DNA of 64,000 bases from Pantoea sp050157905 (GTDB lineage: Bacteria > Pseudomonadota > Gammaproteobacteria > Enterobacterales > Enterobacteriaceae): positions 3,748,992 to 3,812,991 of the forward strand of contig NZ_JBKIWZ010000001.1 in NCBI RefSeq assembly GCF_050157905.1, in the 5' to 3' direction. Shown here piece after piece: positions 17,401-25,183 of this stretch. A program made the translations under genes and the position numbers. Position 1 is the first letter of the stretch. Each line of letters starts with the position of its first letter. The notes under the pieces were generated by a model that did no database searches, was not told where the DNA came from, and worked only from the letters and a program-made list of their open reading frames with translations.

Positions 17401-17698
17401 TATCGGCATCGACATGGAAGAGAAGGCCTTTCTCGATATCCTCGCGCATATGTGCGAGAAGTACGATTTCACCTATGACAAAGATAAGATGTTGGAATTA
17501 GCCAAGGATATGAAGGTGATTGTCGATGACAGTGCCCAGTACCCCGACTGGAGCAACCGCGATGACATTAAGGCCAAACTCAAGGTAGACCTTATCCTGC
17601 TGCTACACCGCTATGGCTTCCCTCCGGTTGCCAATGATGAAGTCTACAGGAGCGTTCTGGAGCAGGCGGAAAACTTTAAGAAGTATCTTCATAGCTGA
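14411..17698 (+). CDS. hsdR: Type I restriction enzyme endonuclease/translocase subunit
   Basis: 1095 residues. The ATG at 14411 is placed by GGAGG six bases upstream, inside the end of the HEPN gene. An N-terminal PD-(D/E)xK nuclease domain is indicated by DGILYVNGLPLVVFEFKSA (about 170-190). The SF2 motor follows: Walker A GATGCGKS (about 336-343), TDRTDLDEQ, DEAHRSQ (about 440), VGFTGTP, and QTISRVNR near residue 720. The helical C-terminal domain binds the methylase core. The enzyme translocates DNA and cuts far from unmodified sites. Codon use resembles hsdM. No frameshift is visible. Confidence 0.95.
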   Translation: MTSPLYFTESKLEQSIISLLGQHSNTEGQPCYPHFVGSNVPRKEKSEVLITDDLRQYLANQYQVEGITEGEISHILHQLQTLPASDLYQSNKTFCHWLSNGFLLKREDRDKKDLYIELMDTSTLSEQLASLFTGHGEEMVEVGNNIYRLVNQLEIEGQTRDGGLQLRIPDGILYVNGLPLVVFEFKSAVREEEATTYDAWRQLCVRYKRDIPKLFVYNALCILSDGVNNKLGNLFAPYEFYYAWRKVNGNESTEQDGINGLYTLIQGLFHPVRLLDVLKNFVFFPDTSKHEVKICCRYPQYYAARKLYYNIKKERKQITANGENIGGTGKGGTYFGATGCGKSYTMQFLARLLMKSIDFASPTIVLITDRTDLDEQLAKQFCNATAFIGDAVIEPVASRQDLRDKLAGCASGGVFLTTIHKFTEDIQLLSNRSNIICISDEAHRSQINLDLKISIDAESGTVKKTYGFAKYLHDSLPNATYVGFTGTPIDATLDVFGPTIDSYTMTESVNDEITVRIVYEGRAAKVVLDNSKLEEIEQYYQECEKLGASEHQIEESKKTTANMNSILGDPDRIEALAKDFAQHYEKRVTEGSTIKGKAMFVCASREIAYDFYKSLKLQRPDWFEAKQAIDGATLTEQEKKELMSLPLVNMVMTRGQDDDEAMYNLLGTKEYRRELDKQFKNPKSNFKIAIVVDMWLTGFDVPELDTIYIDKPLQKHNLIQTISRVNRRFEGKEKGLVVDYIGIKSRMNMALAMYSKADKSNFEDIQQSLIEVRNHLHLLAQVFHNFDSRGYFSGTPALQLECLNRAAEFALQTKKIELRFMGLVKRLKAAYDVCVGSEEITQDERERIHFYLAVRSIVYKLTKGDAPDTAQMNQKVREMIAEALKAEGVEEIFTLGEDKAETIDIFDDEYMARIGKIKLPNTRMQLLQKMLAKAISDFQKVNQLQGINFSKRFQALVEQYNQRKENDVLNGEEFDTFTQQMADMIYDIKSEMMSFADIGIDMEEKAFLDILAHMCEKYDFTYDKDKMLELAKDMKVIVDDSAQYPDWSNRDDIKAKLKVDLILLLHRYGFPPVANDEVYRSVLEQAENFKKYLHS

Positions 17699-17837
17699 TT
17701 TATCAGATTGAGGTTTGGCATGACGTTTCATGTGTAACTGATTGCCACCTCAAGCTGAACTGACTCTCATTTTATAGGTACTTTAGAGTCATTTTAAAAG
17801 TGTCCAACCCCAATGGTTAAAACAGTTGGAAAGGTAC

Positions 17838-19124
17838 CTATACGCTAGGTATATCACTTACCCACATCATCCTCTCCCCGGGCTTTCCTGTTATTTGGTA
17901 TGGCACAACCCATAATTTTAAGGTGTTAGAAAAAGCAAAGTGCTGCGGTATCGGTTGGCTAAAGTCATCATGCGCAGGGTAAATCAGATACATTTCGCCA
18001 CTCCCATCAAGATATTTTTGGCCGTAGGCAAACATTTGATAGAAGTCAGCTTGTGCCAGTCCATATAGTGATTTTGTGTGCTTGCTGCCATTCACCAGCT
18101 TCCATTTCGTATCCATCACCATTTTGGTTTGAACTGGTAGGCGTGATTGAATTAACAAGTCTGGGCGAAGCTTAAAGCAGTCGTGAAATCCATGTTTCAC
18201 AAGAGAATAAGTGGAAACCTGTGGTTGAACTTTAAAGTGAGGGGGAAGCTCGTGGGGGAGGGTTTGTGCAACAAAAGACTCAAACACCGCTTCCATAGGG
18301 AACAAGAGCGATATCGCATTAGTATTTCCCTGCAAGGCACTTGGGCTCATTCCTCTCAGGATCAATTGCGCCCACGCCATTGGCTCGTTGTAATGAGACA
18401 TACCACGATCGAGGCGTAAGCTGTTTATATCACCGTCAATATCCCGGCTAAGTGGAATACCGTCAAACGCAAAGCGCAGTTCGTAAAGCCAGCGTTGATT
18501 CTCTGATGACAGCTGCAGACTAAGTAACTTATCCAGTGCAGAGTGTAAGAGACGATTGGCTGCACAATCAGGCATATAGTCATCATAATTGACACAAAAC
18601 TTATGGCGATTCACCGAGTTATGTCTCAGCTGTGCAGAAAGCATCAGCTTGCCCTTCATAAAAGCCAGATTACCTTGCTCACTCACATAGTCGGAGCGTA
18701 AACCTTGTTTAAGCAATTGGCTGACGCTAAGCAAGAACTGACTGATAAAAATCTCAAGCAAAGGCATACGCTGAGCCTGAAGAGTGGCCTGTTGGGTTTG
18801 AATATGTCGAAACCCAGGCAGATGGCTTAGCATTGTCAGCAATGTTGCACGTGCATTCGCAGCTGTGAGGTTTTTACCAACCTTGGGCAGTATCTCAAGC
18901 TGGAAACCGTGAGGTGTTGAAAGCATCCCCGCGTAGTTTTGCACCTGAAGCAATTTGAAGCCTGAGCGAGAGGTGAGTTTGAGAAACTGGCTTCCTTGAA
19001 TGCTTGCCAGGCTAAGTGCTTCTAAATAATTGAAGACATGTTGAGGCACCAGCTTCACGCCAACGGAAGCCGCTTTTCCACTCCCTAGCAGGTCATATTC
19101 AAAAACTGAGATAACTTCACCCAT
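17838..19124 (-). CDS. mcrC: McrC-type nuclease subunit of a 5-methylcytosine restriction system
   Basis: 428 residues. The second half contains the PD-(D/E)xK nuclease core: RPDLLIQSR followed by VMDTKWKLV near residue 335. The N-terminal DNA-binding part (LLQVQNYAGMLSTPHGFQLEILPK) is typical of McrC/LlaJI-type proteins. It partners the AAA+ GTPase McrB, whose gene ends 8 bases inside this one, to cut DNA with modified cytosines. The order mcrB-mcrC in one leftward operon is standard. It lies convergent to hsdR with only 139 bases between them and no visible terminator. Confidence 0.92.
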   Translation of the reverse strand: MGEVISVFEYDLLGSGKAASVGVKLVPQHVFNYLEALSLASIQGSQFLKLTSRSGFKLLQVQNYAGMLSTPHGFQLEILPKVGKNLTAANARATLLTMLSHLPGFRHIQTQQATLQAQRMPLLEIFISQFLLSVSQLLKQGLRSDYVSEQGNLAFMKGKLMLSAQLRHNSVNRHKFCVNYDDYMPDCAANRLLHSALDKLLSLQLSSENQRWLYELRFAFDGIPLSRDIDGDINSLRLDRGMSHYNEPMAWAQLILRGMSPSALQGNTNAISLLFPMEAVFESFVAQTLPHELPPHFKVQPQVSTYSLVKHGFHDCFKLRPDLLIQSRLPVQTKMVMDTKWKLVNGSKHTKSLYGLAQADFYQMFAYGQKYLDGSGEMYLIYPAHDDFSQPIPQHFAFSNTLKLWVVPYQITGKPGERMMWVSDIPSV

Positions 19125-21192
19125 GATTTACAGCCTGCTCATCGAGGGGGGCCTGCTGGGGCTGATAAATTGAACGATAAGCCTGTGGCATATTCCAGAT
19201 CTCTTGATCGAAATCTTCGAGCTCGTAAGCTGTCGATTGCTGCTTATGGCGTTGTAAACCATGGTTATTACCAAAAAGCGTATCGAAATCGTCTGTTTTC
19301 TCAATCACGAATTGCAGGCTGTCGTCTTGCTTTTGGTTGTCAGCCAGCACCAACCTGATCTTGTTCCAGTCATCGAAAAAGTATTCCTGTAAAAGCGGAA
19401 TGATCTTTTTCTGGAATGCGATCTTCAATTGTTTAAACGCAGCTTCTTCATCACCGGCATCGAGTGCATTTTTTACTGGCATAAAGAACGCATGTCCCAG
19501 AGTATGCTCACGATCGTAAAGCGCTTCTATGCGGCTATTGAGTTTCTCTAACAACGGTTCGAGCTCTATGCCTTTCACCTTAGCTCCACTCAGTAAAGAG
19601 AGATCTGGCATCATTTCGACAAAGTCAAAGCGGCGGCGTAAAGCCGTGTCCATCAGAGCTAAAGAACGGTCTGCGGTATTCATGGCTCCGATGATGTCGA
19701 CATTGGCGGGTACGCTGAAGTGATCACCGCTATAAGACAGTTGCAGGCTCATTGCATTGGACATACCCGTACGCTTGTCTACTTCAATGAGTGAGATTAG
19801 TTCACCAAAGATCTTGGATATGTTTCCGCGATTGATCTCATCAATGAAAATGGCGTAGCGATGTGCTGGATCGGCATTGGCACGCTGACACAGCCGCATA
19901 AAGATACCCGGCTCAATAGGGTAAGAGATGTTGCCACTTTCGTCAGAGCGAGCGCGGATACCCTCAATAAATTCTTCATAGCCGTAAGATTGGTGGAACG
20001 TAACCACTGCAAAACGCTGGATGGCTTCGGCAGATTTAGGACCGCGTTTAAGTTCGGCGTAGAGCTCTACCAAATCCTCCACTTGCTCGAGCTGTGAATC
20101 AACTAGCAACCATTCGCTGTTATCTGTTTTGTTAAATACGGCAGGCTCACGCCGATTCTTATAATCAACAGTTAGCGACTCCGGAACTGTATAGGCTTGC
20201 AAAGCCGCCCAGGCAGTATTCGATAGATTGCCATTACGACCGTTTAATAATGCCTTACGTTGAAACCACATATGTTCAATAATTTGGCGAACTTTGGCTC
20301 GTTTCCCAAGATCGAGCAGCACCAGCGTTATAACCTGCATCCAATTCAACGATTCAAGGTGAGAATCCAGCCATGCATCACGATCAGCGGGGACAGCATG
20401 AGAAGTGTACTCTTTCATTTTTTGCTGCAACCTGAAAGTCTTGCCAGTGCCTGGGGGGCCAAAGAAGATCACGTTAGTTGGTGAATGTGGAATGGTCTTG
20501 TTCTCGACGGGCTCACTGCTGGTTATGGATGTCGTGCTAGCTACTTTCTCCTGCTTTTGTTCATTATCGCGTTCACGGAGCAATTCATAGAGATGCCAGA
20601 TGGCCATATTCACGTAATAAGGATCTTTGTTAGGAGATTTGGCGTGTATGGCTTGTTTCAAATCATAGTTTTTCCGTAACCAATTTCCGGTCAGTACCAA
20701 ACCGAGATGGAAGTGTTGATTTAGGAATTCTGCTGCTTTATTAAAAGCATTCTCATCCACAGTACTGGTGAAGTTATCTGGCGAGAACGCGGCAAAGACA
20801 CGATTTCTTAAACTCCAATACATGCGCTTAAGCTGTCCGGTCTCTTTAGCCTGCTGTAGCGCATTGCCTACGTATTGGTAGGTTGCTTCATTCGGTTGCT
20901 GACGAATCCGTTCGGTGAGTTCTCTAAGCAATGGGAGGCTTTGCTGATATTCTGCTAATGATGGAACGCCCTGACGAATACTGGCAATACCGTTATCGCG
21001 TTCATACCAGAGCCTCTTGACTAAATCATCCGTTTCAGGCGCAGAAAAAGTTGAGGTTTGTTGTAGCAAGGTCGTAAATTCACGGTATCGCTGATCCCAC
21101 TTGGAAGCTGAGTAATTTTTATCTTTCGCCAGGACATCAATCAATTCACTGATCGTCAGCTTGCCTGCTTCAATACTATCAACAAGATCCAT
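19117..21192 (-). CDS. mcrB: McrB-type AAA+ GTPase subunit of a modification-dependent restriction system
   Basis: 691 residues from the ATG at 21192, which has AAGGA 8 bases upstream. An in-frame ATG at 21324 would add 44 residues with a CKKC pair, but has no ribosome site. The AAA+ module carries Walker A GPPGTGKT (245-252), Walker B FIDEINRGNISKIFGE (about 465) and the McrB signature GAMNTADRSLALMDTALRRRFDF. The N-terminal 230 residues, which would read the modified base, do not resemble the E. coli McrB domain, so the recognised modification may differ. The protein is longer than E. coli McrB (459). Confidence 0.9.
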   Translation of the reverse strand: MDLVDSIEAGKLTISELIDVLAKDKNYSASKWDQRYREFTTLLQQTSTFSAPETDDLVKRLWYERDNGIASIRQGVPSLAEYQQSLPLLRELTERIRQQPNEATYQYVGNALQQAKETGQLKRMYWSLRNRVFAAFSPDNFTSTVDENAFNKAAEFLNQHFHLGLVLTGNWLRKNYDLKQAIHAKSPNKDPYYVNMAIWHLYELLRERDNEQKQEKVASTTSITSSEPVENKTIPHSPTNVIFFGPPGTGKTFRLQQKMKEYTSHAVPADRDAWLDSHLESLNWMQVITLVLLDLGKRAKVRQIIEHMWFQRKALLNGRNGNLSNTAWAALQAYTVPESLTVDYKNRREPAVFNKTDNSEWLLVDSQLEQVEDLVELYAELKRGPKSAEAIQRFAVVTFHQSYGYEEFIEGIRARSDESGNISYPIEPGIFMRLCQRANADPAHRYAIFIDEINRGNISKIFGELISLIEVDKRTGMSNAMSLQLSYSGDHFSVPANVDIIGAMNTADRSLALMDTALRRRFDFVEMMPDLSLLSGAKVKGIELEPLLEKLNSRIEALYDREHTLGHAFFMPVKNALDAGDEEAAFKQLKIAFQKKIIPLLQEYFFDDWNKIRLVLADNQKQDDSLQFVIEKTDDFDTLFGNNHGLQRHKQQSTAYELEDFDQEIWNMPQAYRSIYQPQQAPLDEQAVNHG

Positions 21193-21611
21193 CGTAGTTT
21201 TTCCTTTGATGCCACATTTCTTACAAGGTAGCCAATGAGCTGTTTTATGATCTATCTTACCAAGCATGAGTTTGCAGCCAAGTGCCATGAGTAAGATTTT
21301 CAATGGAAAGTACAGTTTTGACATGTCATTGAATTGATTGCTCTCAAACGAGTTTTTGGCATCTTCACCTTAAGTCGCGATTATCAAGTTACTTTGTTGT
21401 GCTGAAGCGCTGTTGGTATCAATAGAGTATGAGCTGTGCGGATACTAATGCAGGACATGCTCCCTTCTTGGGTCAGCAAGGTGCGATGATTTTGAGTTGG
21501 AAGAGGAAAGTACGGGGAGTTGTGTTCGCACCTAAGAAAAGGCCTGAACAATTTAGTCAGAAAGCGTGAAATTACGCTGTGCGCAGGTGTCGTGTAGCAA
21601 CGCACAACTTA
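21193..21611. other. Non-coding stretch between mcrB and the IS-truncated gene
   Basis: About 420 bases holding the presumed mcrBC promoter. If the longer mcrB start at 21324 were used, the first 130 bases would be coding. The rest shows no gene, repeat or terminator that I can support. Confidence 0.4.
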
Positions 21612-21907
21612 TCAGAATAGCTTGCCCAGCAGCTTAATAAAGAAAAATACATCGCTAAAACTGCTGATACCTCTGAATAAATGGGCTGCGAATATGTTCG
21701 CTTTGAAGTAGTCCTTCATGCCCGATTTATCCCCAACACGATTGCGGTAAAGCCCCAAAAAGTGACGAGCCTCCACCAGCGCATGCCGGTACAAAAATAC
21801 CTTTATTTTTTTGTTTTGTTCCGCTAACTGGATGATTTCCGCGATCACTTCAACATAGCTTATAGCACGAACATCATAGTAATCCGGTCGGTGTGTGATA
21901 GAGGTCT
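21612..21907 (-). pseudogene. 3' remnant of an unidentified gene cut by the insertion sequence
   Basis: The frame is open from the IS boundary at 21907 down to the stop at 21612, giving TSITHRPDYYDVRAISYVEV, then IAEIIQLAEQNKKIKVFLYR and an aromatic, hydrophobic end (HLFRGISSFSDVFFFIKLLG). Composition looks like real protein. No 5' part is present on the other side of the element, where an unrelated hsdS fragment begins. I do not recognise the family. Confidence 0.5.
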
Positions 21908-21936
21908 TGACCTGCCCCCAAGATTAGATACAACCT

Positions 21937-22761
21937 TCAGTTAGTAATGTCGGTTGGTTTTTCTTCATATTTCCCGTTTCGCCAGTCCGCTGCAAATTCA
22001 GCTGGCGTCTGGTAATCCAGCGATGAATGTGGACGGCACTCGTTATAATCCTGCCGCCAGTCGTTAATGATTTTCCTGGCGTGAACGATATCGCTGAACC
22101 AGTGCTCGTTCAGGCATTCATCTCTGAATTGGCCGTTAAAGCTCTCAATAAATCCGTTCTGTGTCGGCTTGCCCGGCTGGATAAGCCGTAGTTCCACACC
22201 ATGCTCAAAAGCCCATTGATCGAGCGCGCGGCAGGTAAATTCCGGGCCCTGATCGGTTCTTATCGTAGCCGGATAACCGCGAAACAACGCGATACTGTCC
22301 AGAATACGCGTGACCTGAACGCCTGAAATACCGAAAGCAGCGGTGATCGTCAGACACTCCTTCGTGAAATCATTAACACAGGTCAGGCACTTGAGCCTGC
22401 GACCGTTGGCCAGTGCGTCCATAACGAAATCCATCGACCATGTCAGGTTCGGCGCATCCGGACGTAGAAGCGGAAACCGTTCGGTCGCCAGCCCTTTACG
22501 GCGTCGTCTGCGTTTTACGCTCAGTCCATTAAGGTGGTAAATACGGTATACCCGCTTGTGATTGACGTGAAGGCCCTCCCGACGCAGTAGCTGCCAGATG
22601 CGCCGGTAACCAAAACGTCTGCGTTCAAGCGCCAGTTCAGTGATACGCCCTGATAAATGTGCATCAGCAGATGGACACTGAGCGTCATAACGGCAGGTCG
22701 ACAGGGACAAACCTGTAAGCCTGCAGGCACGACGTTGCGACAGACCGGTCGCATCACACAT
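21937..22761 (-). CDS. IS3-family transposase OrfB (DDE integrase domain)
   Basis: 274 residues as an independent frame; in life it is made as an OrfAB fusion by -1 frameshifting. HTH_21-type region RRFGYRRIWQLLRREG is followed by the catalytic triad: Asp in WSMDFVMD, Asp in RTDQGPEF, and Glu in QNGFIESFNG. The end (NECRPHSSLDYQTPAEF) is standard for the family. The frame extends upstream of the first ATG into the orfA overlap. Confidence 0.92.
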   Translation of the reverse strand: MCDATGLSQRRACRLTGLSLSTCRYDAQCPSADAHLSGRITELALERRRFGYRRIWQLLRREGLHVNHKRVYRIYHLNGLSVKRRRRRKGLATERFPLLRPDAPNLTWSMDFVMDALANGRRLKCLTCVNDFTKECLTITAAFGISGVQVTRILDSIALFRGYPATIRTDQGPEFTCRALDQWAFEHGVELRLIQPGKPTQNGFIESFNGQFRDECLNEHWFSDIVHARKIINDWRQDYNECRPHSSLDYQTPAEFAADWRNGKYEEKPTDITN

Positions 22762-22793
22762 AAACTCAACGGCTTCCCGCTTCTGGCCTGTCG

Positions 22794-23057
22794 TCAGTAC
22801 TTTCGCCCCAGAGCCACCTGAAGCGCCTCCTTATCCAGCATGGCTTCGGCAAGTAGCTTCTTGAGGCGGGCGTTCTCCTCTTCAAGAGATTTAAGCCGCT
22901 TCACCTCAGGGACTTCCATGCCACCAAACTTCTTGCGCCAGGTGTAGAAAGTGGCATCGGAAATGGCGTGCTTACGGCAGAGCTCACGGACAGAAACCCC
23001 GGCTTCCGCTTCGCGAAGAATACTGATGATCTGTTCGTCGGAAAAACGCTTCTTCAT
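22794..23057 (-). CDS. IS3-family transposase OrfA (helix-turn-helix)
   Basis: 87 residues beginning MKKRFSDEQIISILREAEAG, with the HTH segment SVRELCRKHAISDATFYTWR and a C-terminal leucine zipper (LKSLEEENARLKKLLAE). It binds the terminal repeats and provides the N-terminal part of the OrfAB transposase. Typical length for the IS407 group. Confidence 0.92.
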   Translation of the reverse strand: MKKRFSDEQIISILREAEAGVSVRELCRKHAISDATFYTWRKKFGGMEVPEVKRLKSLEEENARLKKLLAEAMLDKEALQVALGRKY

Positions 23058-23128
23058 GGGGATGTCCTCATGTGGCTTATGAAGACATTACTAACATCGG
23101 GGTGTGTTAATCAACGGGGAGCAGGTCA

Positions 23129-23300
23129 CAACAACCTGACGCAGCCGAACCCGGCAAAAGCCTTCCGGGGTGAACTCATTGCTCCGTGGTGTGCAGAAAA
23201 CCCGGAATTAATCAGTGAAGAAAACAGCGCCGCAGCATTGCTGGAAAAAATCAAAGCCGAACGTGCAGCCAGTACAGGTAAAAAAGCCATACGCAAAGAT
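23129..23300 (+). pseudogene. 3' remnant of a second hsdS specificity gene
   Basis: Directly right of the IS end the frame reads AKAFRGELIAPWCAENPELI, then ENSAAALLEKIKAERAAS and TGKKAIRK. This is the C-terminal conserved helix of the HsdS subunit of K-family type I enzymes. Only the last 55 or so codons remain, and the natural stop has been lost, so the frame drifts into the terminator. The following SymE gene matches the hsdS-symE order of the E. coli immigration control region. The rest of that restriction locus was probably deleted together with the missing partner of the IS left flank. Confidence 0.8.
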
Positions 23301-23319
23301 CCTGATTCTTATTTTTTTT

Positions 23320-23347
23320 TCGCACCTTTCTTTCTGGTGCGATTTTT
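23320..23347 (+). terminator. Terminator of the lost hsd operon
   Basis: Seven-base stem TCGCACC/GGTGCGA with a 9-base pyrimidine loop, followed by five T. Confidence 0.8.
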
Positions 23348-23445
23348 ATTATTTTATTTACCAGCTAAACCTTAATATTTATATTCAAATGATTTTATAA
23401 ATAGCGTATTTCACGCTGTTCCAGGCTGGACTTTAGTTCTCTTTC

Positions 23446-23461
23446 CTGATGATATATACAG
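23446..23461 (+). promoter_or_regulatory. LexA box upstream of symE
   Basis: CTGATGATATATACAG fits the LexA consensus CTG-N10-CAG with the preferred alternating TA core. It lies 77 bases before the symE start, as in E. coli, where symE is SOS-induced. Confidence 0.8.
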
Positions 23462-23467
23462 GTATTT

Positions 23468-23541
23468 GGCGCGGCGCGGATGTGCTGCAACACACCCGCG
23501 CCGCTAATCACAATCACTATTTAGAAGGAATAGTAATCATG
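23468..23541 (-). ncRNA. symR: SymR antisense RNA
   Basis: The strand opposite to the symE leader contains the sequence block and strong hairpin expected for SymR: GCGGCGCGGGTGTG and CACATCCGCGCCGC around a 6-base loop (23471-23503). In E. coli SymR is a 77-nt RNA starting just inside symE that blocks its translation. Ends given here are estimates from that length; the 3' end lacks a U-run. Confidence 0.6.
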
Positions 23542-23868
23542 ACTGACGCCCATTCTATTGCACAACGCTCTGAACCAGAAGTCTCGTCTTCAAATAACCG
23601 CCAGTTAACGGTCAGCTACGCGAGTCGTTATCCGGATTATAGCCGGATACCTGCTATTACTTTGAAAGGACAATGGCTGGAAGCTGCCGGTTTTGCCACA
23701 GGCACAAAAGTAGAGGTAAAGGTCATTGAAGGTTGTATTGTTCTCACGGCCCGGCAGGAGAGCGAACTAATGCAGTCGCTGCGCCAGGTCTGCAAACTGT
23801 CGGCGCGGAAACAAAAGCAGGTGCAGGAATTTATTCAGGTGATATCCGGTAAACAGAAAGTAGCCTGA
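23539..23868 (+). CDS. symE: SymE toxin (SOS-induced, AbrB-fold)
   Basis: 109 residues from ATG 23539, preceded by AGAAGGA. The sequence (MTDAHSIAQ, TVSYASRYPDYSRIPAITLK, GQWLEAAGFATGT, KVEVKVIEGCIVLTA, SELMQSLRQVCKLSARKQKQ) is close to E. coli SymE along its length; only a few residues after TARQ are missing. SymE is toxic when overproduced and condenses the nucleoid or affects RNA. Its control here has all three known layers: LexA box, SymR antisense RNA, and a neighbouring hsdS relic in the position found in E. coli. Confidence 0.92.
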   Translation: MTDAHSIAQRSEPEVSSSNNRQLTVSYASRYPDYSRIPAITLKGQWLEAAGFATGTKVEVKVIEGCIVLTARQESELMQSLRQVCKLSARKQKQVQEFIQVISGKQKVA

Positions 23869-23876
23869 ATAAGCAG

Positions 23877-23903
23877 CCGCTCCCGATATTATATCGGGAG
23901 CGG
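23877..23903. terminator. Strong hairpin after symE
   Basis: Perfect 12-base stem CCGCTCCCGATA/TATCGGGAGCGG with loop TTA. There is no U-run on either side, so it may end transcripts weakly or protect the symE 3' end. Confidence 0.5.
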
Positions 23904-23910
23904 TTAACTG

Positions 23911-24058
23911 TCAGGACGCAATTACTTTCGACAGCACATCCGTTGCATTCCTTTCATACAATATCAATGCGCCCGTATGCCATCGCGGATAAAAACGAAT
24001 ATTCAGCCGCTGCTGACAATTTTCAGTCGAATAAATAAAGAGTATGCCTTTACAGACT
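23911..24058 (-). other. Possible gene remnant between symE and the HNH endonuclease gene
   Basis: On the minus strand a frame reads GILFIYSTENCQQRLNIRFY, then PRWHTGALILYERNATDVLS and stops at 23911. It looks like a natural protein end, but the upstream part runs into the antisense of the HNH gene. It could be a broken C-terminus; I do not recognise it. Confidence 0.25.
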
Positions 24059-24931
24059 TCAGGCTTTAAATACCTGCGTCTGATGCCACTCAACAAACCG
24101 CTCAGCAGGCCACAGCATTTTATCTTTTGGCAGATGAAGCCTGTGTCCTTCAAATGCCCAGAAAAGCTGGTCCACAATCGGACTGCGATTGATTCCACCT
24201 GATATCTGAATCCTGAAATCTTCATCAACGCCGATAGCGCCCCTGTCGAAAGCAGAATGGTGTACGGAACAGAGGGCCAGTCCGTTACTGACTTCACAGG
24301 GGCCACCATATTGCTTCCAGCGGATATGCGCGGCCTCAAGTCCCACCAGCGCGCCATCGAGTCGCAGGTCATATCCGCAGATAGCGCACTGTGAGTGATA
24401 AGCCCGTAAAATCATGTCGCGAAAACGAGGGTCGCGGGCTCTCATCAGCGCAACAAAATCGAAGTCCAGCAGTTCGGCCAGCTTTATCTGGAGACTTTCC
24501 GGAAAGCGCTCAGTCAGAATCTGCTGCGCCAGTCTGTCGATCAGCTCTGAATTTTTTTGCAGAGTCTGATAACTCTCTTCATCAAATCCGCCACGAACCT
24601 GGTTTTCAATCAGCTCGCGCTTAGTAGGCTGAGTGTTGCCTTTGCGAGGTCGGCAATTCTCTGTGTTTTCCAGCATCCAGAACCCATCGGTCCTCAATCG
24701 CCAGAACGGCATATTCGGATAGTACTCTCGCCGCTTCGGACCAAACTCTGTCAGCAGCCTGGTCAGCGGTTCGTCAATCTCGTTTCCATAATTAAACAGC
24801 CGCAAGTGTCCTTTTTTGTACTGAGATAATACATACAGCAGCAGAAGAGGTTTATGAGGGGCACATTGATCGCCCTGGCGCCAGATCGTGACATCAGAAA
24901 TGGCAGTCTTTAGTGATTCGGCTGGAGTCAT
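24059..24931 (-). CDS. HNH endonuclease of the phosphorothioate-DNA-dependent type
   Basis: 290 residues from the ATG at 24931 (an ATG at 24991 adds 20 residues unlike the family; neither has a strong ribosome site). The N-terminal half resembles sulfur-binding domains of type IV enzymes (CAPHKPLLLLYVLSQYKKGH, FGPKRREYYPNMPFWRL). The C-terminal half is an HNH nuclease: CAICGYDLR, VGLEAAHIRWKQYGG, NGLALCSVHHSAFDRG, with Cys-x2-Cys and His residues for zinc. Enzymes of this layout cut DNA carrying phosphorothioate or methylated sites and protect cells without Dnd modification. No dnd genes are present in the window. Substrate is inferred. Confidence 0.8.
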   Translation of the reverse strand: MTPAESLKTAISDVTIWRQGDQCAPHKPLLLLYVLSQYKKGHLRLFNYGNEIDEPLTRLLTEFGPKRREYYPNMPFWRLRTDGFWMLENTENCRPRKGNTQPTKRELIENQVRGGFDEESYQTLQKNSELIDRLAQQILTERFPESLQIKLAELLDFDFVALMRARDPRFRDMILRAYHSQCAICGYDLRLDGALVGLEAAHIRWKQYGGPCEVSNGLALCSVHHSAFDRGAIGVDEDFRIQISGGINRSPIVDQLFWAFEGHRLHLPKDKMLWPAERFVEWHQTQVFKA

Positions 24932-25183
24932 GATCGGGTCTGAATAATGAATAACTTTTGCGATCATGCTCTTAAAAATACTGAGATTCAATGCATGCTT
25001 TTAATGGCACATGGCGAGCTGCTTCCGTTCCCCGACTCCAGAGTCTCTGTTATCCGAAAGGGTGTACGGCACACTCAAAAAATTGATCCATGCAAAGCAA
25101 ACCTAAGAAACTGCCCTCCAGCCTCGATCGCCTGAAAAATAATCGATAACATTCCCGGGCAAACTGCATAGGGAGATGCAAAT

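Larger units (their letters stand above)
21908..23128 (-). mobile_element. IS3-family insertion sequence (IS407-type), 1221 bp
   Basis: The ends are imperfect inverted repeats starting TGACCTGCCCCC on the left and TGACCTGCTCCCC on the right (read inward). Inside are the two overlapping transposase frames orfA and orfB in the usual -1 arrangement. No direct repeat of 3-4 bases flanks the element (GTCT left, CAAC right), and the flanking genes do not match each other, so sequence next to it has been lost or rearranged after insertion. Reading frames look intact, so the element may be active. Confidence 0.9.

Noticed and set aside
21384..21605. 73-codon minus-strand frame after mcrB
   Set aside because: No ribosome site, no recognisable feature, and composition not protein-like.
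22968..23375. 135-codon plus-strand frame spanning the IS right end
   Set aside because: Its first part is antisense to orfA; only the portion after 23129 is meaningful, as the hsdS remnant.
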